Below are positions 49,317 to 56,545 of a stretch of 64,000 bases of DNA, piece by piece. Below the pieces are notes generated by a model. That model was not told the DNA's origin, did not search any database, and worked only from the letters and a program-made list of their open reading frames with translations. The DNA comes from CAVPGP01 sp963704025 (GTDB lineage: Bacteria; Actinomycetota; Thermoleophilia; Gaiellales; Gaiellaceae). The translations under genes were made by a program, and so were the position numbers. The DNA lies in NCBI GenBank assembly GCA_963704025.1, contig CAVPGP010000002.1, positions 992,001 through 1,056,000 of the forward strand. The letters run 5' to 3'. Positions within the stretch are counted from its first letter, which is position 1, and every line of letters begins with the position of its first letter.

Positions 49317-49751
49317 CTAGCCGGCGCCGAGATACTCGGTCAGGAACTTGATCTGGACGTCCTGCTCCCGCGACTGGAACTTGACGAGGTCGCCGATCGA
49401 GACGACGCCCAGGACGTCGTTGTCCTCGTTCAGCACCGGCAGATGCCTGATCCGGCGCTCCGTCATCACGGCCATGCACTCCTGGACCGTCGTCTCCGGG
49501 GTGACGTAGACGAGCCGCGAGGACATGATCTCGCTCACCGGCGTCTCCTCCTCGGTGCGCCCTTCGAGCGCCACACGCCGCAGATAGTCGCGCTCGGTGA
49601 AGATCCCGCGGAGCCTGCCGTCCTCGGTGACGAGGAGCGAGCCGACGTTCGCGTCGACCATGCGCTTGATCGCCTCGAGGACCGTGGCAGAGCCCTCGAT
49701 CTCGAGAACCTCGCTCCCCTTCTCCTCCAGGATGTCCGAAACCCGTGGCAC
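49317..49751 (-). CDS. CBS-domain protein
   Basis: 144 residues from GTG 49751, with agggag seven bases before it; an upstream ATG at 49787 would add twelve unlikely residues. Two CBS motifs: VSDILEEKGSEVLEIEGSAT, VGSLLVTEDGRLRGIFTERD (first) and VSEIMSSRLVYVTPETTVQE, HLPVLNEDNDVLGVVSIGDL (second). A short C-terminal helix ends IKFLTEYLGAG. CBS pairs bind adenine nucleotides or similar ligands; partner unknown. Confidence 0.92.
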   Translation of the reverse strand: MPRVSDILEEKGSEVLEIEGSATVLEAIKRMVDANVGSLLVTEDGRLRGIFTERDYLRRVALEGRTEEETPVSEIMSSRLVYVTPETTVQECMAVMTERRIRHLPVLNEDNDVLGVVSIGDLVKFQSREQDVQIKFLTEYLGAG

Positions 49752-49814
49752 GGCGCTCCCTTGGCCGTTGTGCCTCGTAGGTTGCACCAGATCGCCCGGA
49801 AGGGCAAACGCGCT

Positions 49815-51083
49815 TTACCGCTCGCCGTGCAGCAGCTCGAGCAGCCGCGAGAGCACGACTCCGCCGGCGAGCCGCAGGGCGTTGTGGTCGTACTCGCTCG
49901 TCAGCCAGCTGCGCAGGCCGCGGATCGACGCGGCCGTCTCCTCCGAGAAGGTGCGCTCGACGTACATGTCGTCCGCGAAGATCGCCGCGACCACCGGCAC
50001 GTCGTTCCTGGCCAACGCATCCTTGTCGTAGAGCCGGGGCCAGTCCGCGTCCTCGGCGAGCCGCTCCGCGGCTCCCTGCAGCGGGCGCAGCACGCGCACG
50101 TCGTCGAAGAGCCACGGGTAGACCATCTCGCCCCAGAAGTAGACAGTGTCCTCGGCGGCGAACTCCGGGAACTCGTCCAGGACTCGATGCGCCGACCACT
50201 TCGTGGCGACTCCCTGGGCGTAGATCGGCTCGTGCAGCAGAGAGTAGATCGGCGCCGTGTCCCAGTTCTGGTCAGCCTCGAAGCGGCGCAAGAAGCGGTA
50301 GTCGACCTCGCCGTTTCCGAGCAGCGCGCCTTCGAGGAGATAGTGGACGTGCTCGAAGCCGTCGCTCATGCCGAAGTGGATCCCGATCCCGCGGAAGCGC
50401 CGGGCCGTCAGGCGTTCGCCGCTCGGGAGCTTCACCTCGTCCTTCGCAAGCGTCTTCACCAGCTGCCGGACGCGCTCGACGTCCTGCGGATACCGCTCGT
50501 AGTAGCGGCGGTTCCGGTCGGCGAGCCTTCTGTAGGTGGCGCGGTAGACGTCGTCCACCGGCCGCTCGAGCGGCGGCAGCCCACCGGTGATGAGCGCGGC
50601 GGAGAGTCCGGCCGGCGCCAGCGAGAGGTAGGTGACCGCGCAGAAGCCGCCGTAGCTCTGGCCGAGGATCGTCCACGGCTCGGCGCCCAGCTCGCGCCGG
50701 ATCAGCTCCGCGTCGCGCACGATCGAGTCGGCGCGGAAGTGCTTCAGGTACGCGTGCTGGTCGGCCGGCGTCATCCCGCCGAGCGTCTGGTGGGTGACAG
50801 GGCTGGAACGGCCGGTGCCGCGCTGGTCGAGCAAGAGGACGCGGTAGTCCTTCACGGCGTGCTTGATCCACCCTTCGCTGCGGATCGGGCGCGGCGCGCC
50901 GAAGCCGGGCCCGCCCTGCAGGAACACGAGCCAGGGCAGCTCCTTGCCTTCGTTTCCGGGCTTCACGACCTCGCGCGCGAAGACGCTGAGCTTGCCGGCG
51001 GAGCTGCCGTGGTGGTCGAGAGGCACGTCGAACTCGTGCTCGGTGAGCACGAAGCCCGGAAAGCGGTTCGTGGTGCGGCGCAT
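49815..51083 (-). CDS. S33-family alpha/beta hydrolase (proline iminopeptidase-like)
   Basis: 422 residues. ELPWLVFLQGGPGFGAPRPI (oxyanion GGPG), VLLLDQRGTGRSSPVTHQTL, WTILGQSYGGFCAVTYLSLA (nucleophile Ser in GQSYG), and a cap domain of about 150 residues. FADDMYVERTFSEETAASIR with Asp and LTSEYDHNALRLAGG with His complete the triad. Cleaves N-terminal residues, probably Pro, from peptides; no signal peptide. The exact substrate is not predictable. Confidence 0.9.
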   Translation of the reverse strand: MRRTTNRFPGFVLTEHEFDVPLDHHGSSAGKLSVFAREVVKPGNEGKELPWLVFLQGGPGFGAPRPIRSEGWIKHAVKDYRVLLLDQRGTGRSSPVTHQTLGGMTPADQHAYLKHFRADSIVRDAELIRRELGAEPWTILGQSYGGFCAVTYLSLAPAGLSAALITGGLPPLERPVDDVYRATYRRLADRNRRYYERYPQDVERVRQLVKTLAKDEVKLPSGERLTARRFRGIGIHFGMSDGFEHVHYLLEGALLGNGEVDYRFLRRFEADQNWDTAPIYSLLHEPIYAQGVATKWSAHRVLDEFPEFAAEDTVYFWGEMVYPWLFDDVRVLRPLQGAAERLAEDADWPRLYDKDALARNDVPVVAAIFADDMYVERTFSEETAASIRGLRSWLTSEYDHNALRLAGGVVLSRLLELLHGER

Positions 51084-51126
51084 CGACTGACTCTACTTCG
51101 GCAGGAACGCGCCCCGTCTGGAGCCT

Positions 51127-54100
51127 CTACAGCGCCGCAGGCCCGAGCAGCTCGCGCACCTCGGTGAAGAAGTCCGAGTCCGGCTGCACCTTGTAGCCCG
51201 GTCCGAACTGCAGCGTGCGCGTTCCCATCGTCCCGAGCATCTCCGCGTAGACCGCCGCCTCGCCCGGGTAGCGGCGCATCACCGCCGCCAGCTCGCGGAT
51301 CACGCCGGCCTTCGCCTGGAGGGCGTCGATCTTCAGCCGCACCTCGCGCTTCTCCGGCACGGCCTCGAACCCCTGCACCTCGGAGGCGAGCAGCTTCGAC
51401 TCTCCCTCCTTGTGGTCGATGCGCCCCTTCACGACGAGGATCCTGTCCACGACGCAGAGCTCGCGCGACTGCGCGTACACGGAGTTGAAGACGACGCACT
51501 CGGCGCCGCCGGTGACGTCGTCCAGCCGCATGAACACCATCGGCTCGCCCTTCTTCGTCGTCAGCTGCTTGACCCCCGAGACGATCCCGGCGACGGTGAC
51601 GACCTCGCCGTCGCGGCGGCGCTCGAGCTCGGCGAGCGTGCAGTCCGTCTTCCGCCTCAGCTGGTCGCGGATCGAGTGCAGCGGGTGCTCCGAGACGTAG
51701 AGCCCGAGCGTCTCCTTCTCCAGCCGCAGCAGGTCGTTCTTCTCGAACTCCTCGCGGGCGACGACGGGATGGTGCCTCGGCGCGGCCTCCGCCGCGTCGC
51801 CCAGGTCGAAGATCGAGGCCTGGCCGAGCAGCCGGTCGGAGTGGTGCTTCTGACCCCAGGCGATCGCCTGCTCGAGCAGGTCGAACATCCCCTTCCGGCT
51901 GGCGCCGGTCGAGTCGAGCGCGCCGCACTTGACGAGGGATTCCAGGGCCCGCTTGTTGACGAGCTGCGGGTCGACGCGCTCGACGAAGTCCCAGATCGAC
52001 CCGAACGGCCCGCCCTCCTCACGCGCGCGCACGATGGCACGGCAGGCGGACTCGCCGACGTTCTTGACCGCGTTCAGGCCGAAGCGGATCTTCCCCTCGA
52101 CGACGGCGAAGTCGACCTCCGACGAGTTCACGTCCGGCGGCAGCACCTCGATCCCCAGCTCGTCGCAGGCGTTGACGTAGAACGGCACGCGGTCCTTCGT
52201 GTTCATCACCGAGGAGATCAGCGCCGCCATGTACTCGCACGGGTGATGCGCCCTCAGCCAGGCGGTGCGGTAGGCGATCAGCGCGTAGCAGGCGGCATGC
52301 GACTTGCCGAAGGAGTAGTCCTGCGACTTCTCGAGGTCGTCCCAGAGCTGCTTCGCTACCTGTTCCGAGGTGTCGTTCCGGATGCACCCCTCGAGGAACT
52401 TGTCCTTCAGCGAGGCCATCAGCGCGTGGATCTTCTTGCCGATCGCCTTGCGGAGGTCGTCCGCCTCGGCGGGCGAGAAGCCGGCGATCAGCTTGGCGAT
52501 CGCCATCGACTGCTCCTGGTAGATCGCGATCCCGTAGGAGTTGCCCGTGATCGCCTTCAGGCGCGGGTCGATGTAGGTGACCTGCTCGCGCCCGGCCTTG
52601 CGGGCCGCGTAGTTCGGGATGTACTGCATCGGGCCCGGCCGGTAGAGCGCGACGAGCGCGATCAGGTCCTCGAACTCGGTCGGCTTCACCTGGCGCAGGG
52701 CCTCGCGCATCCCTGACGACTCGAACTGGAAGACGCCGGTCGCGTCGCCCCTCGCGAGCATCTCGTAGGTCTTCCTGTCGTCGAGCGGGATCTCGGTGAT
52801 CCGGACGCCGGGGCCGACGAGCGCCGCAGCCTTGTCGATCACGTCGAGGTTGCGCAGGCCGAGGAAGTCCATCTTCAGGAGGCCGAGCGCCTCGACGTCC
52901 CCCATCGGGAACTGCGTCACGACCTCGGAGTCGGGGCCCTTCTGCTGCAGGGGCACGACGTTGACGAGCGGCTCGGCGCCGATCACGACGCCGGCCGCGT
53001 GGATTGAGTCGGCGCGGGTGAGGCCCTCGAGCGGCAGCGCCAGGTCGACGATCTCCTTCGCCACCGGGTCGGTCGCGATCGCCTTCGCGAGCTCGGCGCT
53101 CGGCTTCAGGCAGTCGGCGAGGGTCTGCCCGGGGCCCTCGGGGATCAGCTTCGCGATCCGATCGACCACGCCGTAGGGCACCTCCAGCACGCGTCCGGCG
53201 TCTCTGACCGCCGCCCGCGCGGCCATCGTCGAGAAGGTGATGATCTGCGCGACGCGGTCCGAGCCGTACTTCTCGCGCACGTAGTTGATCACCTGCTCGC
53301 GGCCCTCGACGGCGAAGTCGATGTCGATGTCCGGCATCGACTTCCGGCCCGGGTTGAGGAACCGCTCGAAGAGGAGGTCGTAGCGGATCGGGTCGATGTC
53401 GGTGATCTGCAGGCTGTACGCGACGAGCGAGCCGGCGGCCGAGCCGCGGCCCGGGCCGACGCCGATCCCGTTCCGGCGGGCGAAGGCGATGAAGTCCCAA
53501 ACGATCAGGAAGTAGTCGGCGAAGCCCATCTCCTTGATCGTCTTCAGCTCGAACTGCATGCGCTCGTTCAGCTCGGAGGTCGCCTGGCCGTAGCGCTTGA
53601 CGAGGCCCTGCTCGCAGAGCTCTGCGAGGTAGTCGAACGAGTCGCGGTCGTCCGGGGTCGGGAAGTGCGGCAGCAGGATCCGGCCGAGCTCGATCTCGAC
53701 GTTGCAGCGCTCCGCGACCTCGAGCGTGCGCCGCAGCGCCTCCTCGTGCCCGGGGAAGTCGAGCGCCATCTCCTCCGGGGTCTTGAAGTAGAAGTGGTCG
53801 GTGTCGAAGCGCCAGTGGTTGGGGTTCTTGAGCGAGTCGCCGGACTGGATGCACAGCAGCGCCTCGTGCGCGCGCGCGTCCGTGTCGCGGAGGTAGTGCA
53901 CGTCGCCGGTGGCCACGAGCGGCAGCCCGGTCGTCTCGGCGAGCCTCACGAGGGTGGGATTGATCCGCTGCTGGACGTCGAGGTGGGCGTTCTGCATCTC
54001 GACGTAGACGTTGTCGCAGCCGAAGACCTGCACCAGCCGGTCGATCTCGGCCGCGGCGTCGGCGGGGCGGTTCTCCTCGAGCGCCTTGCAGACGCGGCCG

Positions 54101-54528
54101 GAGAGGCAGCCGCTGAGGGCGATCACGCCCTGGCCGTAGGTCTCGAGCAGCTGCCAGTCGACGCGGGGCTTGTAGTAGTAGCCCTCGAGGAAGCCGAGGC
54201 TGGAGAGCTTGATCAGGTTGCCGTAGCCGACGTTGTCCTGCGCGAGCAGCGTCAGGTGCGCGTAGCCCTTCTGCTGGGCCTTCCGGTCGTCGGCGACATA
54301 GACCTCGCAGCCGATGACCGGCTTGACGCCCGTCCCCCTGGTCACCCTGAACATCGAGACCGCTCCGGCCATCGAGCCGTGGTCCGTGAGCCCCACGGCA
54401 GGCATCTCCAGCTCGGCCGCACGGGACGCCAGCTCGGGGATCCTGCACGCCCCGTCCAGGATCGAGTACTCGCTGTGGACGTGCAGGTGAACGAAGGGCG
54501 GAGCGGCCACGGGAAGCACAGGGTACAA
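51127..54528 (-). CDS. dnaE: DNA polymerase III alpha subunit
   Basis: 1133 residues, complete DnaE1-type replicative polymerase. PHP domain (FVHLHVHSEYSILDGACRIP, LTDHGSMAGAVSMF), palm with GVGPGRGSAAGSLVAYSLQI and the catalytic Asp pair in SMPDIDIDFAVEGREQVINY, fingers (FQFESSGMREALRQVKPTEF, GIAIYQEQSMAIAKLIAGFS, FGKSHAACYALIAYRTAWLR), then the OB fold VTVAGIVSGVKQLTTKKGEP near residue 1000. No frameshift in 3.4 kb. Start is uncertain: TTG 54528, GTG 54519 and GTG 54510 are all possible. Confidence 0.96.
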   Translation of the reverse strand: MYPVLPVAAPPFVHLHVHSEYSILDGACRIPELASRAAELEMPAVGLTDHGSMAGAVSMFRVTRGTGVKPVIGCEVYVADDRKAQQKGYAHLTLLAQDNVGYGNLIKLSSLGFLEGYYYKPRVDWQLLETYGQGVIALSGCLSGRVCKALEENRPADAAAEIDRLVQVFGCDNVYVEMQNAHLDVQQRINPTLVRLAETTGLPLVATGDVHYLRDTDARAHEALLCIQSGDSLKNPNHWRFDTDHFYFKTPEEMALDFPGHEEALRRTLEVAERCNVEIELGRILLPHFPTPDDRDSFDYLAELCEQGLVKRYGQATSELNERMQFELKTIKEMGFADYFLIVWDFIAFARRNGIGVGPGRGSAAGSLVAYSLQITDIDPIRYDLLFERFLNPGRKSMPDIDIDFAVEGREQVINYVREKYGSDRVAQIITFSTMAARAAVRDAGRVLEVPYGVVDRIAKLIPEGPGQTLADCLKPSAELAKAIATDPVAKEIVDLALPLEGLTRADSIHAAGVVIGAEPLVNVVPLQQKGPDSEVVTQFPMGDVEALGLLKMDFLGLRNLDVIDKAAALVGPGVRITEIPLDDRKTYEMLARGDATGVFQFESSGMREALRQVKPTEFEDLIALVALYRPGPMQYIPNYAARKAGREQVTYIDPRLKAITGNSYGIAIYQEQSMAIAKLIAGFSPAEADDLRKAIGKKIHALMASLKDKFLEGCIRNDTSEQVAKQLWDDLEKSQDYSFGKSHAACYALIAYRTAWLRAHHPCEYMAALISSVMNTKDRVPFYVNACDELGIEVLPPDVNSSEVDFAVVEGKIRFGLNAVKNVGESACRAIVRAREEGGPFGSIWDFVERVDPQLVNKRALESLVKCGALDSTGASRKGMFDLLEQAIAWGQKHHSDRLLGQASIFDLGDAAEAAPRHHPVVAREEFEKNDLLRLEKETLGLYVSEHPLHSIRDQLRRKTDCTLAELERRRDGEVVTVAGIVSGVKQLTTKKGEPMVFMRLDDVTGGAECVVFNSVYAQSRELCVVDRILVVKGRIDHKEGESKLLASEVQGFEAVPEKREVRLKIDALQAKAGVIRELAAVMRRYPGEAAVYAEMLGTMGTRTLQFGPGYKVQPDSDFFTEVRELLGPAAL

Positions 54529-54666
54529 CCGGGTCAGGACGCTCCCTGTTCCGCCCAGACGGCACCTTTCGCTCCGAGCGGGATCCGGCTCGCGGCTGGG
54601 TAGAGTCGCCTTCGAAGCGCGTGCGGTGGTCCGCGCACGCTTCCTCGGCGAGCGCGCGGCCGGCGG

Positions 54667-54906
54667 CTAGGCGTCGTTCTTCGCGCCGTCCGGGAGCAGG
54701 GCCCGCCCGCGATCTGTCAGCAGCACCCGGCCCCGCTTGATCTGGCTGCGGTCGATCCGCACGAGCCCGTCGATCACCGCGTCGTCCCAGACGGAGAGCC
54801 GCGGGCAGTGCGTCCCCCAGGCCTCGATCGCCTCTGCGTAGGTGCGCGGACGGGCCGCGATCCAGGCGAGCAGCTCGCGCGTCGGCGCGCTGGCCGTTGC
54901 CGTCAT
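54667..54906 (-). CDS. Small winged-helix-like protein
   Basis: 79 residues from ATG 54906 (an in-frame ATG at 54921 would add five). TRELLAWIAARPRTYAEAIE, AWGTHCPRLSVWDDAVIDGL, IKRGRVLLTDRGRALLPDGA: two helices, a possible recognition helix and a beta wing with LTDRGRALL. This looks like a small DNA-binding domain. It heads away from dnaE's upstream region; 54529-54666 holds no gene. Confidence 0.6.
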   Translation of the reverse strand: MTATASAPTRELLAWIAARPRTYAEAIEAWGTHCPRLSVWDDAVIDGLVRIDRSQIKRGRVLLTDRGRALLPDGAKNDA

Positions 54907-54966
54907 GGGGCTTGCGGTCATCCGGCTCGTGTCATCTCGGTTGTCGTCGGCTGCCTGGCCGTCATC

Positions 54967-55197
54967 TCACTCCAATGGTACGCCTCCTCTCGCTCGACGA
55001 GGCCGACGCGGGTACCGCCGGTCGAGCAACTCGCCCAGGTGGCCCTCCGGCCGCGCGTCCGGATGACCGTTCTCGATCCGCAGGCGCTCGATCGTCTCGG
55101 ACGCCTCCGCGAACGACTCCGGAAACTGCTCTCCTGCGCGCTCGCAGAGCTCCGCGGCGAGCGCGTAGATCTGGCGAACAGTCGGCGGCCGGGGCAT
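54967..55197 (-). CDS. Small helical protein coupled to the 262-aa gene
   Basis: 76 residues from ATG 55197, which shares one base with the upstream stop (TGATG). RPPTVRQIYALAAELCERAG, EQFPESFAEASETIERLRIE and a basic tail (DRRYPRRPRRARGG). Composition suggests nucleic-acid or partner binding. Family not recognised. Confidence 0.6.
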   Translation of the reverse strand: MPRPPTVRQIYALAAELCERAGEQFPESFAEASETIERLRIENGHPDARPEGHLGELLDRRYPRRPRRARGGVPLE

Positions 55198-55985
55198 CAG
55201 TTGAGCACCGGGCGGAGCCTCCGCTCCGCAAGCGTCGAGCAGAGCGCTGACCAGACGACGTCGTCGCGTGCATCGTCCGGCATCGGCTCCGCGAGGATCC
55301 TCCGCAGCTCGCGCGACAGGTGTGGGACGCCGCCGACGCCCAATCGCGCGACGCGTTCCAGCCGCCCGCGGACAGCCGCTCGCCGCTCGTTCGTCGCGAG
55401 CAGGGCCGGAAGCGCATCCGGGGCCAGCGTCGAAAGCCTGACCGCTGCGCGAAGCTCCGGCTCGGCGATGCCCGCTTCGCCCCACGCGATCACCACCGCC
55501 TCGAGCGCGGCCGCCCGCCGCGCCTGCCCGCTCCGGTTCTCCACGCCCTGGTCGAGGCAGCACAAGCAGAACAGAGGCGGCAGCGCGTCGTGCGCATACT
55601 GGAAGGCCACCTGCTGGACAAACCGCCGTGCGAGCCTGCACTCGCCGTGCTGCGTATCGAGCTCATAGAGTGCGCGTGCCGCCATGTCGACGTAGTCGGG
55701 CTCCGGCTGGAGCTCGACGATGCAGTCGCGAACGTCCCGCTCCAGCTCGTCCGTCCAGACGTGCCGCACCGCGCGGCGCGTGATCTCGTCCAGCTCGTCC
55801 TCTGCGGCCGAGGCCAGGAGCGCGTCCCCGAGCTCCGCGAGCTCTCGCCGAGGGAGATCGTCGAACTGCCAGCGTGCGTAGAGCATCAGCCCGAGCTCAT
55901 CCGCCTGGTGCGGTTTCAGACGCCTTCCTGCCACACCTCGATTGAGCCAGAAGCCGGCTTGCGTGTCTGCGCCCTTTTCGGACAC
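55197..55985 (-). CDS. Hypothetical alpha-helical protein
   Basis: 262 residues from GTG 55985, almost entirely helical: LKPHQADELGLMLYARWQFD, DLPRRELAELGDALLASAAE, VQQVAFQYAHDALPPLFCLC, LEAVVIAWGEAGIAEPELRA, LRRILAEPMPDDARDDVVWS. Three Cys lie close together in PPLFCLCCLDQGVENRSGQA. A repeat-helix (HEAT/ARM-like) shape is possible. A later GTG at about 55936 (VAGRRLKPHQ) would leave a better-spaced promoter, so the start is uncertain. An inverted repeat lies directly upstream. Confidence 0.6.
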   Translation of the reverse strand: MSEKGADTQAGFWLNRGVAGRRLKPHQADELGLMLYARWQFDDLPRRELAELGDALLASAAEDELDEITRRAVRHVWTDELERDVRDCIVELQPEPDYVDMAARALYELDTQHGECRLARRFVQQVAFQYAHDALPPLFCLCCLDQGVENRSGQARRAAALEAVVIAWGEAGIAEPELRAAVRLSTLAPDALPALLATNERRAAVRGRLERVARLGVGGVPHLSRELRRILAEPMPDDARDDVVWSALCSTLAERRLRPVLN

Positions 55986-55989
55986 CTGC

Positions 55990-56007
55990 CGTCACGATTC
56001 TGTGACG
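55990..56007. promoter_or_regulatory. Inverted repeat CGTCAC-N6-GTGACG
   Basis: Six-base arms around GATTCT, immediately upstream of the 262-residue gene and 36 bases from the Hcp stop. The GTGA/TCAC arms resemble many dimeric-regulator sites (GntR or CRP type). Confidence 0.45.
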
Positions 56008-56043
56008 ATTCGTCCACATGCTCGCAGGCGCCCGACGCGAGCC

Positions 56044-56523
56044 TCAGACCTTCTTGTTCGCCTTCAGGTCCCACCCCGCCTTGACCTCGGCGGCGGCCTT
56101 TCCGGCGGCGCTCTGCGGCCGGTAGGCGACCTCGATCCTGCCGTAGGCGAGCGCGACCTCCTCGAGGAGCAGCGGCTGACCCTCGTGCGCCGCCTCCTGG
56201 AACGACGCGACGAGCACGTCCGTGAACGTGATCGTCAGGAACTCGAACGGCTGCTTCCCCGCTCTGCGGACGGTGAGCGTGGCGCTCTTGAGGTGCTGCC
56301 CGGTGGCGCACGCGAGCATCAGGAGCGGCGATGCCCGCTGCGTCCTCAGCGCGAAGCTGAAGTGCTGGAACTGCGCCTTCCCGGTTCCCTTTCCCCCGCC
56401 TGCCGCGGCCGTGCCGGACTGTGCGGCGCCCCAGCCGAACGACAGCACCTCGATCTCGTCCTTGTGCTTCGCGTCGCTCGACTCGCCCGCGATCCCGTCG
56501 ATCTTCAAGAAGCAGTCGGCCAT
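56044..56523 (-). CDS. Hcp1-family tube-like protein (orphan)
   Basis: 159 residues. DCFLKIDGIAGESSDAKHKD, EIEVLSFGWGAAQSG, FQHFSFALRTQRASPLLMLA, CATGQHLKSATLTVRRAGKQ, LTITFTDVLVASFQEAAHEG, EVALAYGRIEVAYRPQ: the Hcp fold of type VI secretion tubes, with the typical F/LKIDGIxGES start. An inserted Gly/Ala loop (AAAGGGKGTGKAQ) lies after the first strands. No sheath, baseplate or ATPase gene is nearby, and actinobacteria normally lack type VI secretion. Hcp-like proteins without a system are known in several phyla, role unclear. Confidence 0.88.
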   Translation of the reverse strand: MADCFLKIDGIAGESSDAKHKDEIEVLSFGWGAAQSGTAAAGGGKGTGKAQFQHFSFALRTQRASPLLMLACATGQHLKSATLTVRRAGKQPFEFLTITFTDVLVASFQEAAHEGQPLLLEEVALAYGRIEVAYRPQSAAGKAAAEVKAGWDLKANKKV

Positions 56524-56545
56524 GCGCGTCCCTCCCAGCGGTTGA

